Shown here: one piece after another, positions 25,101 through 35,482 of the stretch
How the letters are laid out: the number at the start of each line of letters is the position of its first letter
How positions within the stretch are numbered: the first letter of the stretch is position 1
Source: Rhynochetos jubatus
Taxonomy: Eukaryota > Chordata > Aves > Eurypygiformes > Rhynochetidae
Direction: 5' to 3'
Assembly (NCBI GenBank): GCA_027574665.1
Contig: CM050655.1
Span: forward strand, 3,720,001-3,784,000
Length of the DNA stretch: 64,000 bases
Made by a program: the position numbers and the translations under genes
The notes under the pieces: generated by a model
What the model saw: the letters and a program-made list of their open reading frames with translations, nothing else
Databases searched by the model: none
What the model was told of the DNA's origin: nothing

Positions 25101-28100
25101 CAAGGCCACACGCAAATCTGAAATCTGGTTGAGGACTACTTCAGAAAAGCTTCATTGTAAATTTTTGTTTTAAACTAAGCTGGATCCTGGAGTGTTACTA
25201 TATCCACGGAGCTAGCTGGTTTTATAAGATTGCACAAAGAGATTATAGATACTGTATCTTCAACAGCAGACACTTCCTATATATTGGCAGTGTAAGAAAG
25301 ATCTCATCTAGACAGAATTCTGAAATGGTGGTGTGTGAAAGAATAAACCTGCACGAGCTGATGGCCATGAGGGTATGTCAGCATTGCTTCCAGCAGGTCC
25401 TTACAAAAAACTGGTTCTACCAGTGCTCTGTCAAAGGGCTGCATAGAAGCAGAGCTAGAAACCCCTACACTACAACCCAGGCCTGGTGTACCTGAACTCT
25501 ACATCCAAAGAAGAGGCTGGGAGAAAATAAGGAGAACAGTATACCTCTATCATAATAAACATCCAAGAGCAACTCATCTGTCTGGGATCCCAGGAGGAGG
25601 AGGGAGGGTAAAAAAGACAGGTATTTAGGAAAACTATGGAAAGATAGACACTGGATGCTGGTTAAGGAAGTATGCGAGATGTAGGGGAGCAAAAGAGCTG
25701 GTAAAGGTATGGAGAAGGTAAAAGGTGTGCCACTGTATCCAAGAAAGCAGGAGCAGTTGGTGGTGGTGATTACAGATGAAAATAAAGATTTGGGTAGCTT
25801 AAATTTAGAAGCTCTACAGGAAGGTTTGGTAAACAAATATAGGTTTGCAACTAACAGCTGCATTTCTGCAGACCATTTTCAAAACAAACAAGGAATCCTC
25901 CTGAAATTACAGAAGAGTAAAAGTTGACTGGCACATCATGTTGAGTCATTTCTGCATATTTTCATGCCGTCCCTTTAAATAGTCCCTGGGTTCCACTGCC
26001 ACATTACACAGCTAATGCTGTCTGAAAATTATGGAAATTGAGCCTATGGTCCATGTCTCATATGTACTGCTGCTAATTACGTTCTTTGTGACTTACCATT
26101 TGATGTACAATGTAGAAGGGGCAGTAATTGCCTTTTTTCCCTCCCTTTCTGGGGGAAGGGTGATTTTGAAATAAGCTTTTATGTGGGTATTTTCTAGAAA
26201 TCTCATTTCAGAACTGTAAACTGTTTTTACAAGAGCTGTTCAGCATTAAAGACTTCACATTTTAAAGGCCAGACTCTAAGAGCATATTGCACATAATCAC
26301 AGATATCAGAAGTAATAGTCTCATGCCACTTTCCTACAAGCATTTACTGCATTGCATTTTGAGCCTCAACATGGGATTATCCGAAGTCAAACAGGATTAC
26401 CACCTAAAAAACTTGATCCTTAAATCGTTTAAGGTTAATATAGGGATTGGTTTAAAAAAAGTTGACCAAGAATGGAATAAAACCTTAATGGATTAGATTA
26501 AGCTCAGTGGAATTTTCCTAAGAGAAAGTAATGTTGACTGTTAGGATACTGTTCCTGCAGGATCACGTTAAAGGTATCACCATGGAAAATACAAGCATCA
26601 TCCCGATAAACTCAAAACTGCCATAAATAGCAATGTTGACAATGGATGAGCAGCATTCCTCAGATGTCCTGACACTGCCTGCATCATTCACACACTGAAT
26701 GGCATCCCACCTGCAGCTGTTCTTGCCATCCCAGCTTTGACAACTACAGAAAATCTCGGAATGAGTTCATACTGGTTCAAAGAAGCAGAACAACTAAATA
26801 TACGGATTGTCTTTATGTAATGCTTTTCACCTTTGCATAGTCTTACTCACTGAAAACTGAGTGATTCCCAACCAGATATTAGCTTTATTCAGAATGAAGG
26901 TGAAAAGAATAAAAATAAATCAAGTCTCTTAAATAAAATAACATCTGCTCAGATCAGAAAATCTTCTCCAAATACCACCAAGAACTGGAATTCAACTCCC
27001 TTTGTTTTTTGCTCCCAAGCGTCACAGAAGGCATGCTACTAGTTCAGACATTTCCTTCAAAGGAGAAAATTAGACCCCATTTGTACTTAATGAGCAGGTT
27101 TGCAATTCTGGCCCTGAGCATTGGCAAATGAGAGGCCCTCTCCCAAAATAATTCACATAAATCCATCTCTTTATGAGCCTACCAGTTCCTCCTTTCCGCC
27201 CCAGTTTGGCTCACAAATAAAGGAAAAACAAACACTCCAAACAAAAGTGGACTTAGTTTAGCCTAGGAAGGACTTCTTTTCTTGCTACCTGAAGCCATTC
27301 GGTAATGTTGATCTAAATTCACAAGTTGTTTTGGTAAAATGGAAAGGTCCTTCTGCAGCCAGCTTACATTTTGCCTGAACAAAATTGACCCTGTTCCAGT
27401 GGGGAAACTTTGGGAAAAAAGCATTCTTTTTGGCACCGCAGTAAGAGTTATGAAGTCAGTATGAGAAAAGCTAGAGAAGAGTATGAGCGACTACGGATAT
27501 GGAACAATTGCTACTCTGAGAGCAACTACATAAATTGTGACCCAGCAGCGTGAAGGAAGACAATGAGGAATATTATAAGGGTCAATAAAATCATGGTAGT
27601 AGACAAAAGGTGAACAGGAAATCATTATTCACTATTTCTCAAGATACAAGAGCTATGAGACACCCAATGTAATTATCGGGAGCGAAAATAAAATGAACTA
27701 CTTTTTCATACCACACAATTAAAATCATAAAAGTCTGTCATAGGATGTTGGAGAGGCCAGAAACACAAATGGGTTCACAATGAATTAGACACTGGAGACA
27801 TCCGTCCACAGCTATTAATCACAGCAGCTGAAGTACTGAGGTCATTAACTGCCAGAACCTGGGCACAGCCTACCACTCTTCACCTGACCTCGCTCAGCCT
27901 CTTTCCCTAAACACTCAGAGAACACACTGGGTGAAGTGACCTTCAGGGTGTCCTCTCACAAGGCATTCTTCCATAAATTAAAGAAAGGGTTGAATAAAAC
28001 GTTCAGTCAAAGAGTAGTGCTGCTTCAAGCAGTATTTTGTACTTTTTAAAGGTCACGGTATATTAAATGGATGTATTTCTCATTTTCTGAAATGTGTGCC

Positions 28101-29129
28101 GAAGTGCCCAATTATGATGTTACTCACACTACTTTTATCATGCATTTTCTTAACAAAGGATTTAGACAAGAGATTTATTCAAGCTAATATATTACTTCCA
28201 TATTGAGTTGAACTTAATGGATACCAAAACACTCACTGTATTGGATTCAGTGAAATTACCTGCTCATTTCACAGACCTCCCGATAGCATACATCCTCCTA
28301 GCATGCTTGTGAAATGAATATAATGGTTACCGCCTCCTCTTAAATACAACCTTCAGAACTGACCACAAGCCAGCGACAGAGAAGTGACCAAAAACCAGTG
28401 GCTGAAACAAGGGCAAATAATGCACAACGCACCGCACAGCTCAGCAGGTACTGTCATGGGGAAAGGGGAAGTCATGATGGAGTTTGTGGCCATTCATTTT
28501 CATGTTCCAACCTTGTGCATAATGCATACAAGGTATACTGTTCAGCAAACAGGGGACTGATGTTGTGCATATGCTTCCACGCAACGGAACAGACAAGATA
28601 CAATCCCGAATCTTTCAGTACAGTCTTGCTATTGCCAAAATCAACTGAGACGACCATCAGCAGCCCCTCAGAAAGTTCAGCAATTTAAATAATCCAACTG
28701 AAGTCAACACAAAGACCATGAAGTGTTGTGTCTTTCAGTCAAGAAAGCATTCCTTGGTCAAGCACATGTTTAATTGCATGATCTGACACTAGTAACATCA
28801 TGAACATAAACTAAAAGACAACTGCATGGAGTCCGTTCCTATTCAGAACAGGACTTAAAATGCTAGAATATCTTCCTATACTGGAATTTACATACCCAAA
28901 GTTTGGCATTTGGGTAAATATCTTGCTAAATAGGGGATCAAACAATGATTTTAGATCTAAATTCAGCCAGCATTTATTCTACTCTATTGTTCAAGTTCAA
29001 AATTTAGTCATGGAAATACTGTGCAGTCACTGCTGGGAGCACCACACCAAATCTGCTTCTACTGCATATGAGTGATGAAGCCAGTGGAATTACAGAAAAA
29101 GGAATGTTTCTTAACATAGTGTTTCAATT
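19177..29129. other. Non-coding stretch, no gene recognised
   Basis: About 10 kb of AT-rich sequence. The longest open frame is 132 codons (25465-25863 minus), overlapped on the other strand by a 72-codon frame; neither has a domain, signal peptide or motif. An AAAC-rich tract lies near 19289-19310 and a poly-A run near 20840-20849. No LTR, CR1 tail or RNA gene is seen. Confidence 0.55.
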
Positions 29130-29500
29130 CTTCCAGAAATTATGTGCTTGCCTTTTTTTTTTTAAGAATGCAGTCTATTAAAAGTACATTAATATTAAGT
29201 AATCAGAGAGACATAAATTTTAAAAGGAATACTTTAATAGAGATCATTATTTCAATTTCACAGTAATTCATTTGAGAAATGTTCCTAATTAATTTAACAT
29301 TCATTTTTAATTGCTGAAATATTAAATGGATTCATCTCTCTTTTGCTGCATAAGTTTAAATGAATAGCTTTAAATGCCCTTTATATTTATGGCAAACTAT
29401 TTTGTCTGTTTATTTTAGCAGAAAAAATAAGTCACTTTTTGTTTCTGCAGGAAAAAAAAGAGTAAATAAAACCTGCAGAAGAGATGCAAACAGAACTGTA
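29130..29500. other. AT-rich block with many TAAT/ATTA motifs
   Basis: Between 29130 and 29500 the sequence is strongly AT-rich but not a simple repeat, with repeated ATTA/TAAT cores (for example ATTAATATTAAG, CATTCATTTTTAATTGC, CCTAATTAATTT). Such composition is typical of conserved non-coding elements in vertebrate gene deserts that bind homeodomain proteins. Conservation cannot be seen from one genome, so this is only a candidate regulatory element. Confidence 0.2.
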
Positions 29501-30515
29501 CAATGAGCCTATTTTTCATTAAGGAAAAATCTTATTCTTTTGAACAATGGTTACCAGGAGAGTTTCTCAGGAAACTGAAACTGGAAAGAGGGAGAAAAGA
29601 GCACTACTTACAACATTTTTGTCAAATACTCCTTAATTCCATTGTCAGAAAAGAAAGTGGATACTGTTAAAACAGTAGGCAAAAGGATTGTCAAACAGCA
29701 CTTAGGAGGACTGGAATAAGCAGCATGTTACTCTGCTTAAAATTGTTCCTGAAACTGGTGCGCAGTGTGGACATTCCTTGATCCCACGGCAGACCCTCTA
29801 ACCTTTCCAATTTCACAAGTGACTGTTAAATAACTGAGAAGGAAACAGAATTGGTGATCATTCCAGAACTTTACAGAAAACATCTTTTCTTATATCAACA
29901 TTTCCCTCCCTATCTCCTCTGTCTGTGTTCAAAGCAGCACTGTGTTTTCTCATTTCTAGTGTTCTGGAAAACATCTAGATTATGGACTGAATGAGACATT
30001 CATATTAATTTGAATTATCTATACATGGAACAATGCCTTTATCCAAAGCAGCCTGGCTACTTATCCACCGCACACTTGGTCCGTTTGCATAACACTCATG
30101 GCACGCACTGCTGAGGCAAAACCCTTACCAAGGCAGTGGTTTGTTATTTGAATTCAACCACTTAGAGCAGGAAAAACAGAGGCTTTAATCCATCCCAGGT
30201 ATCTGCCAACCACCACGCTAGCAAGTCCCGCTCCATCTTTTCCTCAGCTAAGCCCAAAGGATCCTCAATCCTTTCCAACATAGCAACACACAGTCTTCAT
30301 TAACAACCTGGGTTCACAGTGTCTGAAGGAACTCCTGCCTGACTTAAGTGCTTTGAAATCAACAGATGCAGGTGTATGGCAGACTAAGCATACAAAGAAT
30401 AGTAACTCTGTGTACATCACTTTACAGAATGCCACCCCTTCCTCCATATGCCCACTAGTGCAACTGTTACATCTACGCGCACCTTCAGCACCTAAACGCG
30501 GAAGACTCTTACTTC
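29501..30515. other. Non-coding stretch left of the provirus remnant
   Basis: No gene or repeat is recognised. A minus-strand frame at 30265-30447 has no domain. This is the pre-integration host flank of the element that begins at 30521. Confidence 0.5.
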
Positions 30516-30520
30516 AACGT
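30516..30520. repeat. Left target-site duplication AACGT
   Basis: AACGT immediately precedes the TGTCGTGG terminus at 30521, and an identical AACGT follows the ACGACA terminus at 32346. Five bases is the size made by some retroviral integrases, including those of ERVL-type elements. Confidence 0.8.
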
Positions 30521-30778
30521 TGTCGTGGTTTAACTCCGGCTAGCAAAATACCACGAAGCCGCTCTCACAAATCTCCCTCCCCTCCTCCAGTGGAGGGGAA
30601 GAATCGGAGGAAAAAGAAATAAGGAAGCTCGTAAAATTGAGATAAGAACTATTTACTAATTAAATCTAAATCAATATATACAGGTACTACTAATACTAAA
30701 TAATTAAAATAGTAGAAAATGAAACATATAGTACAATATATAAAATATGATACTATATGATACAATTTCCCACCATCC
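30521..30778 (-). repeat. Inverted LTR 3' arm (end of U3, R, U5)
   Basis: The reverse complement of this segment aligns without gaps to 32089-32346, the last 258 bp of the right-hand LTR. By hand I count seven mismatches (about 2.7 percent). It begins TGTCGTGGTTTAACTCC, and the match ends abruptly at CCCACCATCC, where integrase coding sequence begins. The breakpoint is about 35 bp upstream of the TATA-like sequence in the full LTR, so the arm holds a little U3 plus R and U5. Confidence 0.9.
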
Positions 30779-31170
30779 CCTACCATGCACCTGCCTCTGG
30801 GAAGGTTGAACGGTGCAATGGGCTGTTGAAGACCACCCTGAGGGCAATGGGGGGTGGAACTTTCAAAAATTGGGATACACATTTGGCAAAGGCCACCTGG
30901 TTAGTCAACACCAGAGGATCTGCCAACCGTGCTGGCCCAGCTCAATCAAAACTTCTGCACACTGTGGAAGGAGATAAGGTCCCTGTAGTGCATGTTAAGA
31001 ACATGCTGGGAAAAACAGTCTGGGTTATTCCTGCCTCGGGCAAAGGCAAACCCATCCGTGGGGTTGCTTTCGCTCAAGGACCTGGAGGTACTTGGTGGGT
31101 GATGAGAGAAGATGGGCAAGTCCGATGAGTGCCTCAAGGAGATTTGATTCTGGGTGAAACTAGCCCATGA
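30778..31170 (+). pseudogene. pol: Retroviral integrase C-terminal fragment
   Basis: Integrase joins viral DNA ends to host DNA. The fragment starts abruptly at the LTR arm junction with PYHAPASGKVERCNGLLK, in which the glutamate of KVER is in the position of the catalytic Glu of the D,D-35-E triad. The two catalytic aspartates are upstream and missing. A helix-rich linker follows (NWDTHLAKATWLVNTR), and then a C-terminal SH3-like part rich in V, W and G (segments GKTVWVIPASGKGKP and GGTWWVM). The frame is open to TGA at 31126-31128. Beyond it the same frame continues 14 codons to TGA at 31168-31170, which looks like the natural stop, so the first TGA is probably a later nonsense change (TGG or CGA). 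The open frame's ATG at 30757 lies in the inverted LTR arm and is not a viral start. Confidence 0.87.
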
Positions 31171-31523
31171 ACTGAATTGTATGATGGACGTTAACTGCTG
31201 CAAATAAGCCTTGTTCTGAGCTCTATGTTATAGTAATCACTCTGGCAGAGATCACCTGAATCTACAGAGGTCCAGCCTTGCCAGAAGGGCAGTAGTGACC
31301 TGACATGAGCTGGCATTGGCGCCCAACGATCCCACACAACACTTCACCTTTTCTGTCCTGAGTGACCACCTGATGGAACCCAAAGTCATGGACTAATGGA
31401 CATTTTGCCAATATGGTTCATAGACCAAGGGAATGATATCTGTGTGGGATGGGATGGGAAAGGGGAAGCTGGTTCATGTGAATTTATGGATGATATGGAA
31501 ATAAACATGACGCAAATGGTATG
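31171..31523 (+). other. Non-coding 3' region of the provirus
   Basis: Sequence between the integrase stop and the polypurine tract. It shows no envelope-like open frame, hydrophobic segment or cysteine pattern in any frame. An env-less 3' region is usual for ERVL-type elements. It contains a primer-binding-site-like motif at 31317-31328. Confidence 0.6.
31317..31328 (+). promoter_or_regulatory. tRNA-Lys primer-binding-site-like motif (misplaced)
   Basis: TGGCGCCCAACG matches the first 12 bases of the primer binding site used by retroviruses primed with tRNA-Lys1,2. It is preceded by TGGCAT. A real site should lie just after the 5' LTR, whereas this one is about 210 bp before the 3' LTR. It may be coincidence, or a remnant of an older recombination. 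Confidence 0.25.
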
Positions 31524-31540
31524 AAATAAGGGGTGGAGAA
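31524..31540 (+). promoter_or_regulatory. Polypurine tract, plus-strand primer site
   Basis: AAATAAGGGGTGGAGAA lies directly against the TG of the LTR at 31541. A purine run abutting the U3 start is where plus-strand DNA synthesis is primed in retroviruses. It fixes both the LTR start and the orientation of this half of the element. Confidence 0.8.
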
Positions 31541-32346
31541 TGTGCTGGGTTCAGTCAGGAAAGGGCTAACTCCCTTTACTCTGGTTGCCAGGGAACTCTG
31601 TTGCTGGACAGTAAGTGAAAACATTGATAAGGCCTCAGCTGGTGCTGGGGATGGCTTGTACTGAACTCAAGGTCTTTTGTCCGCTTCGGATACTGTAGCT
31701 GACCCAGACTAACCAAGGAAGTATTTCATCCCATAGTACGTCATGTTCCGGTCTCTTTGGGTGGGGAAGAGGGTCCGGTAGCCATTACTCTTCCCTTCTC
31801 TCTCTCTCCCTTACTCCCTTGCTCGTCTCTCCGGGCAACTTGCTAACCCTCCTGTGTTAGCTGCTTTGCCAACTCCTGTGCTGGCTCATTCGTGTGGGAG
31901 CTGGTGGATTGTTTTGAGTTTTCTGGCCGTGTTATCAGTGATAAGGTTTGCTCGGAATCTGCTGCGTAGGCTCCCGGGCTCCGGCCTTCAGGCCGCAGCT
32001 CTCGGGCTGCGATCGCTCTCAGGCTGTGGGTCTCGGGCTCTCGGGGTCTGATTTTCATCCCTCAACATCTGGGTGTGCATTGGTCAGTGGATGGTGGGAA
32101 ATTGTATCATATTGTATCATATTGTATATATTGTACTATATGTTTCATTTTCTACTATTTTAAGTATTTAGTAGTAGTAGTACCTGTATGTATTGATTTA
32201 GATTTAATTAGTAAATAGTTCTTATCTCAATTTTACGAGCTTCCTTATTTCTTTTTCCTCCGACTCTTCCCCTCCACTGGAGGAGGGGAGGGAGATTTGT
32301 GAGAGTGGCTTCGTGGTATTTTGCTAGCCGGAGTTAAACCACGACA
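31541..32346 (+). repeat. Complete LTR (806 bp)
   Basis: It begins TGTGCTGGGTTCAG after the polypurine tract and ends CCACGACA before the duplicated AACGT, giving the standard TG...CA termini. U3 includes GCAGGAAAGGG-like text near its start, a pyrimidine-rich run at 31790-31815 and a CpG-rich repeated segment at 31969-32047. A TATA-like TATATA lies at 32125-32130, and an AGTAAA polyadenylation-like signal at 32210-32215, at the place where the solo LTR has ATTAAA. The final third is the sequence found inverted at 30521-30778. Confidence 0.88.
31969..32047 (+). repeat. CpG-rich repeated motif in LTR U3
   Basis: Short variants of CTCGGGCT / CTCCGGGCT recur about six times within 80 bases, in contrast to the AT-rich surroundings. 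The solo LTR has a diverged, less CpG-rich counterpart near 18265-18330. Repeats at this place upstream of the TATA-like box are compatible with an LTR enhancer, which is an inference from position. Confidence 0.5.
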
Positions 32347-32351
32347 AACGT
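32347..32351. repeat. Right target-site duplication AACGT
   Basis: Identical to 30516-30520 and directly abutting the LTR end at 32346. Confidence 0.8.
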
Positions 32352-35300
32352 TTACTTCATAACTTCAGCATTACTGCAGACCCTGACCCAGGATCTCAGC
32401 GGCATAGAATTCAGAATAGTTTGCTTTCCAAAGAGTTGCCATTCTGACACTTTCCCCAGAACTCTGTGACAGAGGCTTGGAAATACAAAGTTAAAGTGTG
32501 AGTTTCCTGAGTACTTTCAGCCCTCCCAAAGGCTGTATCCCACATTCCCAAAAAACTGGCATTCATGAAATCACAGTGAATTGTTTTATTAAGTTAATCT
32601 GTAGAAAGATGCCTCAGCAAACTGAAATAACTGCTTAGAAAATAAACAAATAATTGGTGTTTAAAAGCATATCAAAATTATAGAAAGCCTCATATTTTAC
32701 TTCCAAGATCCATTTCAGGGCTTGCCTCCACTCAGTGAACACGCATAGGGCCCAAGTCATAAATCGCCATTTGTAAAAATTAGAAAAACATATAATTTTA
32801 TTAGGCATTAAATTAGCTACATAGAAAGAATAAGAAAACATTAGGTTGTCTCTAATCTGTTTTTTTAATAGACAGTGCTGCATTCAAATGAGCACTATAA
32901 TTCTTAGACTTTAATTCAAACAAACCTAATTGTGCATGATTCACTTTGAACATGATAAAAGTGTAAAGCATACATCAATGGATTTAATATTTACTGCACT
33001 ACTTAACTACACTTTAAACTGAAGCAAAAATAAATATACTTGATGGGCTGCCTTGTTTCATCAATAACAACATCCTAGTTGAAGATCATGGGAGATTTTG
33101 TCAACAGTAAATTTCACTGGTTTGTGTATTTGTTAATATTATTTCAGTTCCTTGTTAATGAAAGAAACAATGTGGCTACAGATATTAAACTGGCCATAGC
33201 AAATAAATGTCAGTTCTTTATCTACTTGCAGTTAGATTACATGATAATGAGCTACAAGGAAACAATACAAAATGCGTCCACTACTATTTAGCGCATCAGC
33301 ATGAAACACTAACATACCAAAACTGAATCATTTAATAAATCTGAAGGACAGCAATTTAACAGGTTTCTAACTTCATCCTTTTTATTCCCTTCTATTTGGG
33401 AAAAGTAAAGAATGGAGAGGGCAGCAGCAGTCTATTGCACCAGCAGCTTTTGCACAGCAGCAAGGGCCAACACAAACAGTTAGAGGCTATTTATATCCAC
33501 CTAGCTTTTACAAATATTTTTTAACATGGAGCTGGAAATACCCAGATTTTGTGCTAGTTCCATCTAACAAAAGTGTGAAATTCACACTTTTCTATGACAG
33601 TATATTTTAATCTTCCTTTTTTCTCTAGCTTCTGAGTTTGATTAAAATACAGCTCCAAACAAGCACAAGAACTATGGGGGGAAGGGAGGTCATAGTTCTT
33701 ACATGGTGTTATTTTCTTAATATTTTCTTTAACAAAAGAGCCTGACTATAACTTCCTGAGTTATAGCACTTGCTATTGTAAATCGCTCTGATTTGTTTTT
33801 CCAAGATAGAAAAGGACTAACAATTACCCTTTAAGGTTTTTGGGGCACAGCTTTATTTGATTAAACAATAAAACTGCCCTGTGAAGCTTTTCAGCCCCTG
33901 CATTTCCAAATCCAATGGAGCAATACAGAAACTCTCTTCACTGAAACTAATTCTTAGAACCGCCCACTACCTCCTACCCCAAACCTGGCCCAAACACTGG
34001 GCGGGGCAGACCAGTCCCAGGCCCTCCAATGCACAGACCAGCCTCTTCCAGCCTTAGAATACTATTGGCAGACTGTCAATTTTTATACCATTAGAGTTAG
34101 ACAGCATTCTGGTACTGTTCACAAGGACAGTTATGTAGACAGATATCCAGGTGCTATTCTTCAGATCCTCTTTTAGATGAGCCATTGCCATCACCCATAA
34201 TTCATAACACATCATGCAAAATATTTAGATCCAATATATCAACTGAACTAACTAGCAAAGTTGGATTAAATCTCTGTTCCTCTAGAACATTCTGCACTGA
34301 GACCCAAGTTAGTTGGAATCACATTAATCCAGGCTATACTGATATTCTGCTAGGAAGAATGTAAAGCCAAGTTAGAGCAAAGATTGCTGCTAACCCTGCC
34401 TCTGGCAGAAGCCAGTATTCGATATTCAGTGATGTAGTAGGTAATACTTTTGCAGAATATATCCCAGCACCTGCCCAGCTGTGCTTTGGTTCTTCAAGGA
34501 CTGAGGTTTCTTGGACGAAGATTCCTGGTTTCTTAGGAAACATTAACAGATATCTTTACACAGCAGGACTCAAACCTATACTAGACTAGTGCCAGTCAAT
34601 TGACCAAGCCAAGTAATTTTTGGACACCTTCTTGACTACCAAATGTTTATTCACCTGAAACTACCTGCAATCTTTTCTACCACAGTAATCTCTCTTGTTA
34701 GTTTGCAACTCCTGTTGCAGAATTCTTCAACTTTTGTTTCACTCACCCTCTTGCTCAGTAGTTCTTGCCTGACAAATTGGAGTCGTCCGTAATTTTCTTT
34801 TTTACTGCTCCTGTCCCCAGATAAAGTCAATTCTGCTCAGATACTAGTGTTTGTCAGATCTTCATCATAACATAACTGATGTGATTTGAGAGGCTGATAC
34901 AACAAGTGCTGAACAAAGCCTAACAGACATTGCTAACACCTCAACTCCACTACTAATCATAAGCTTCTTTTCAGATACCGAACACAAACTTATATTCGTT
35001 TTACTTTTCTAAGACTACTTGCCAGATTTCTTGATGCAAAACCTTGTGTCCCTAGCAATGCCCTTCAAGATTTTTTCCCTGGTAGACAGCAAGTACTTTA
35101 TGTGTTATCTTTTTTTTTTGGCTCCACATATAAACCAAAAAGTTCCTTTCCTTTCCCTCCCACTAACATGAGATAATTGATCCATTTTGCTCATTTCCCT
35201 ACCTCGTTCATGAAACAGCCAAACTTAACACACCCAACTGTTAGTCGTAGTCTTCACTTAAGAAGACTGTCTTGAAGAAACTCACATTTTCAACCACTGT

Positions 35301-35454
35301 CTTCTGTTCTGCTGAAAATTTCTCTACCTTCACAGAAATTAAACTCACCAGCCTCAAGTTCCATATCCTTATCTTCCACCCACACTACCCCTTTCCTTGT
35401 GCTAATACTGCCATTGCTGCAGAAGCCTTATAGATGGCAGCAGTGTCCAACTTT

Positions 35455-35482
35455 AAATAATAATAATAACAACAATAATAAC
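35455..35482. repeat. (AAT)n microsatellite with AAC variants
   Basis: Consecutive AAT triplets are interrupted by AACAAC and followed by an A-rich tail. Confidence 0.85.

Larger units (their letters stand above)
30521..32346 (+). mobile_element. Rearranged provirus remnant with inverted LTR ends
   Basis: From left to right: 258 bp of an LTR 3' end in reverse orientation (30521-30778), the C-terminal part of an integrase gene (30778-31170), about 350 bp of non-coding 3' sequence, a polypurine tract (31524-31540), and a complete 806-bp LTR (31541-32346). Both outer termini are therefore the U5 end. A perfect AACGT flanks the whole unit. There is no envelope between integrase and the polypurine tract, which, with the 5-bp duplication, favours an ERVL-type (class III-like) element; an ERVK-type label cannot be ruled out by eye. 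Gag, protease, reverse transcriptase and the normal 5' LTR are absent, so it cannot move by itself. Confidence 0.88.

Noticed and set aside
25465-25927. A 132-codon minus frame overlapping a 72-codon plus frame
   Set aside because: The residue mix is serine/leucine/phenylalanine-rich, like translated pyrimidine tracts, with no motif and no flanking splice logic.
30757-30777. ATG at 30757 as a start codon for the integrase fragment
   Set aside because: It lies in the inverted LTR arm, so it is not part of the viral gene; integrase is processed from a larger polyprotein.
34000-34030. GGGCGGGGC Sp1-like site as a promoter
   Set aside because: A single site with no CpG island, TATA pattern or following open frame.
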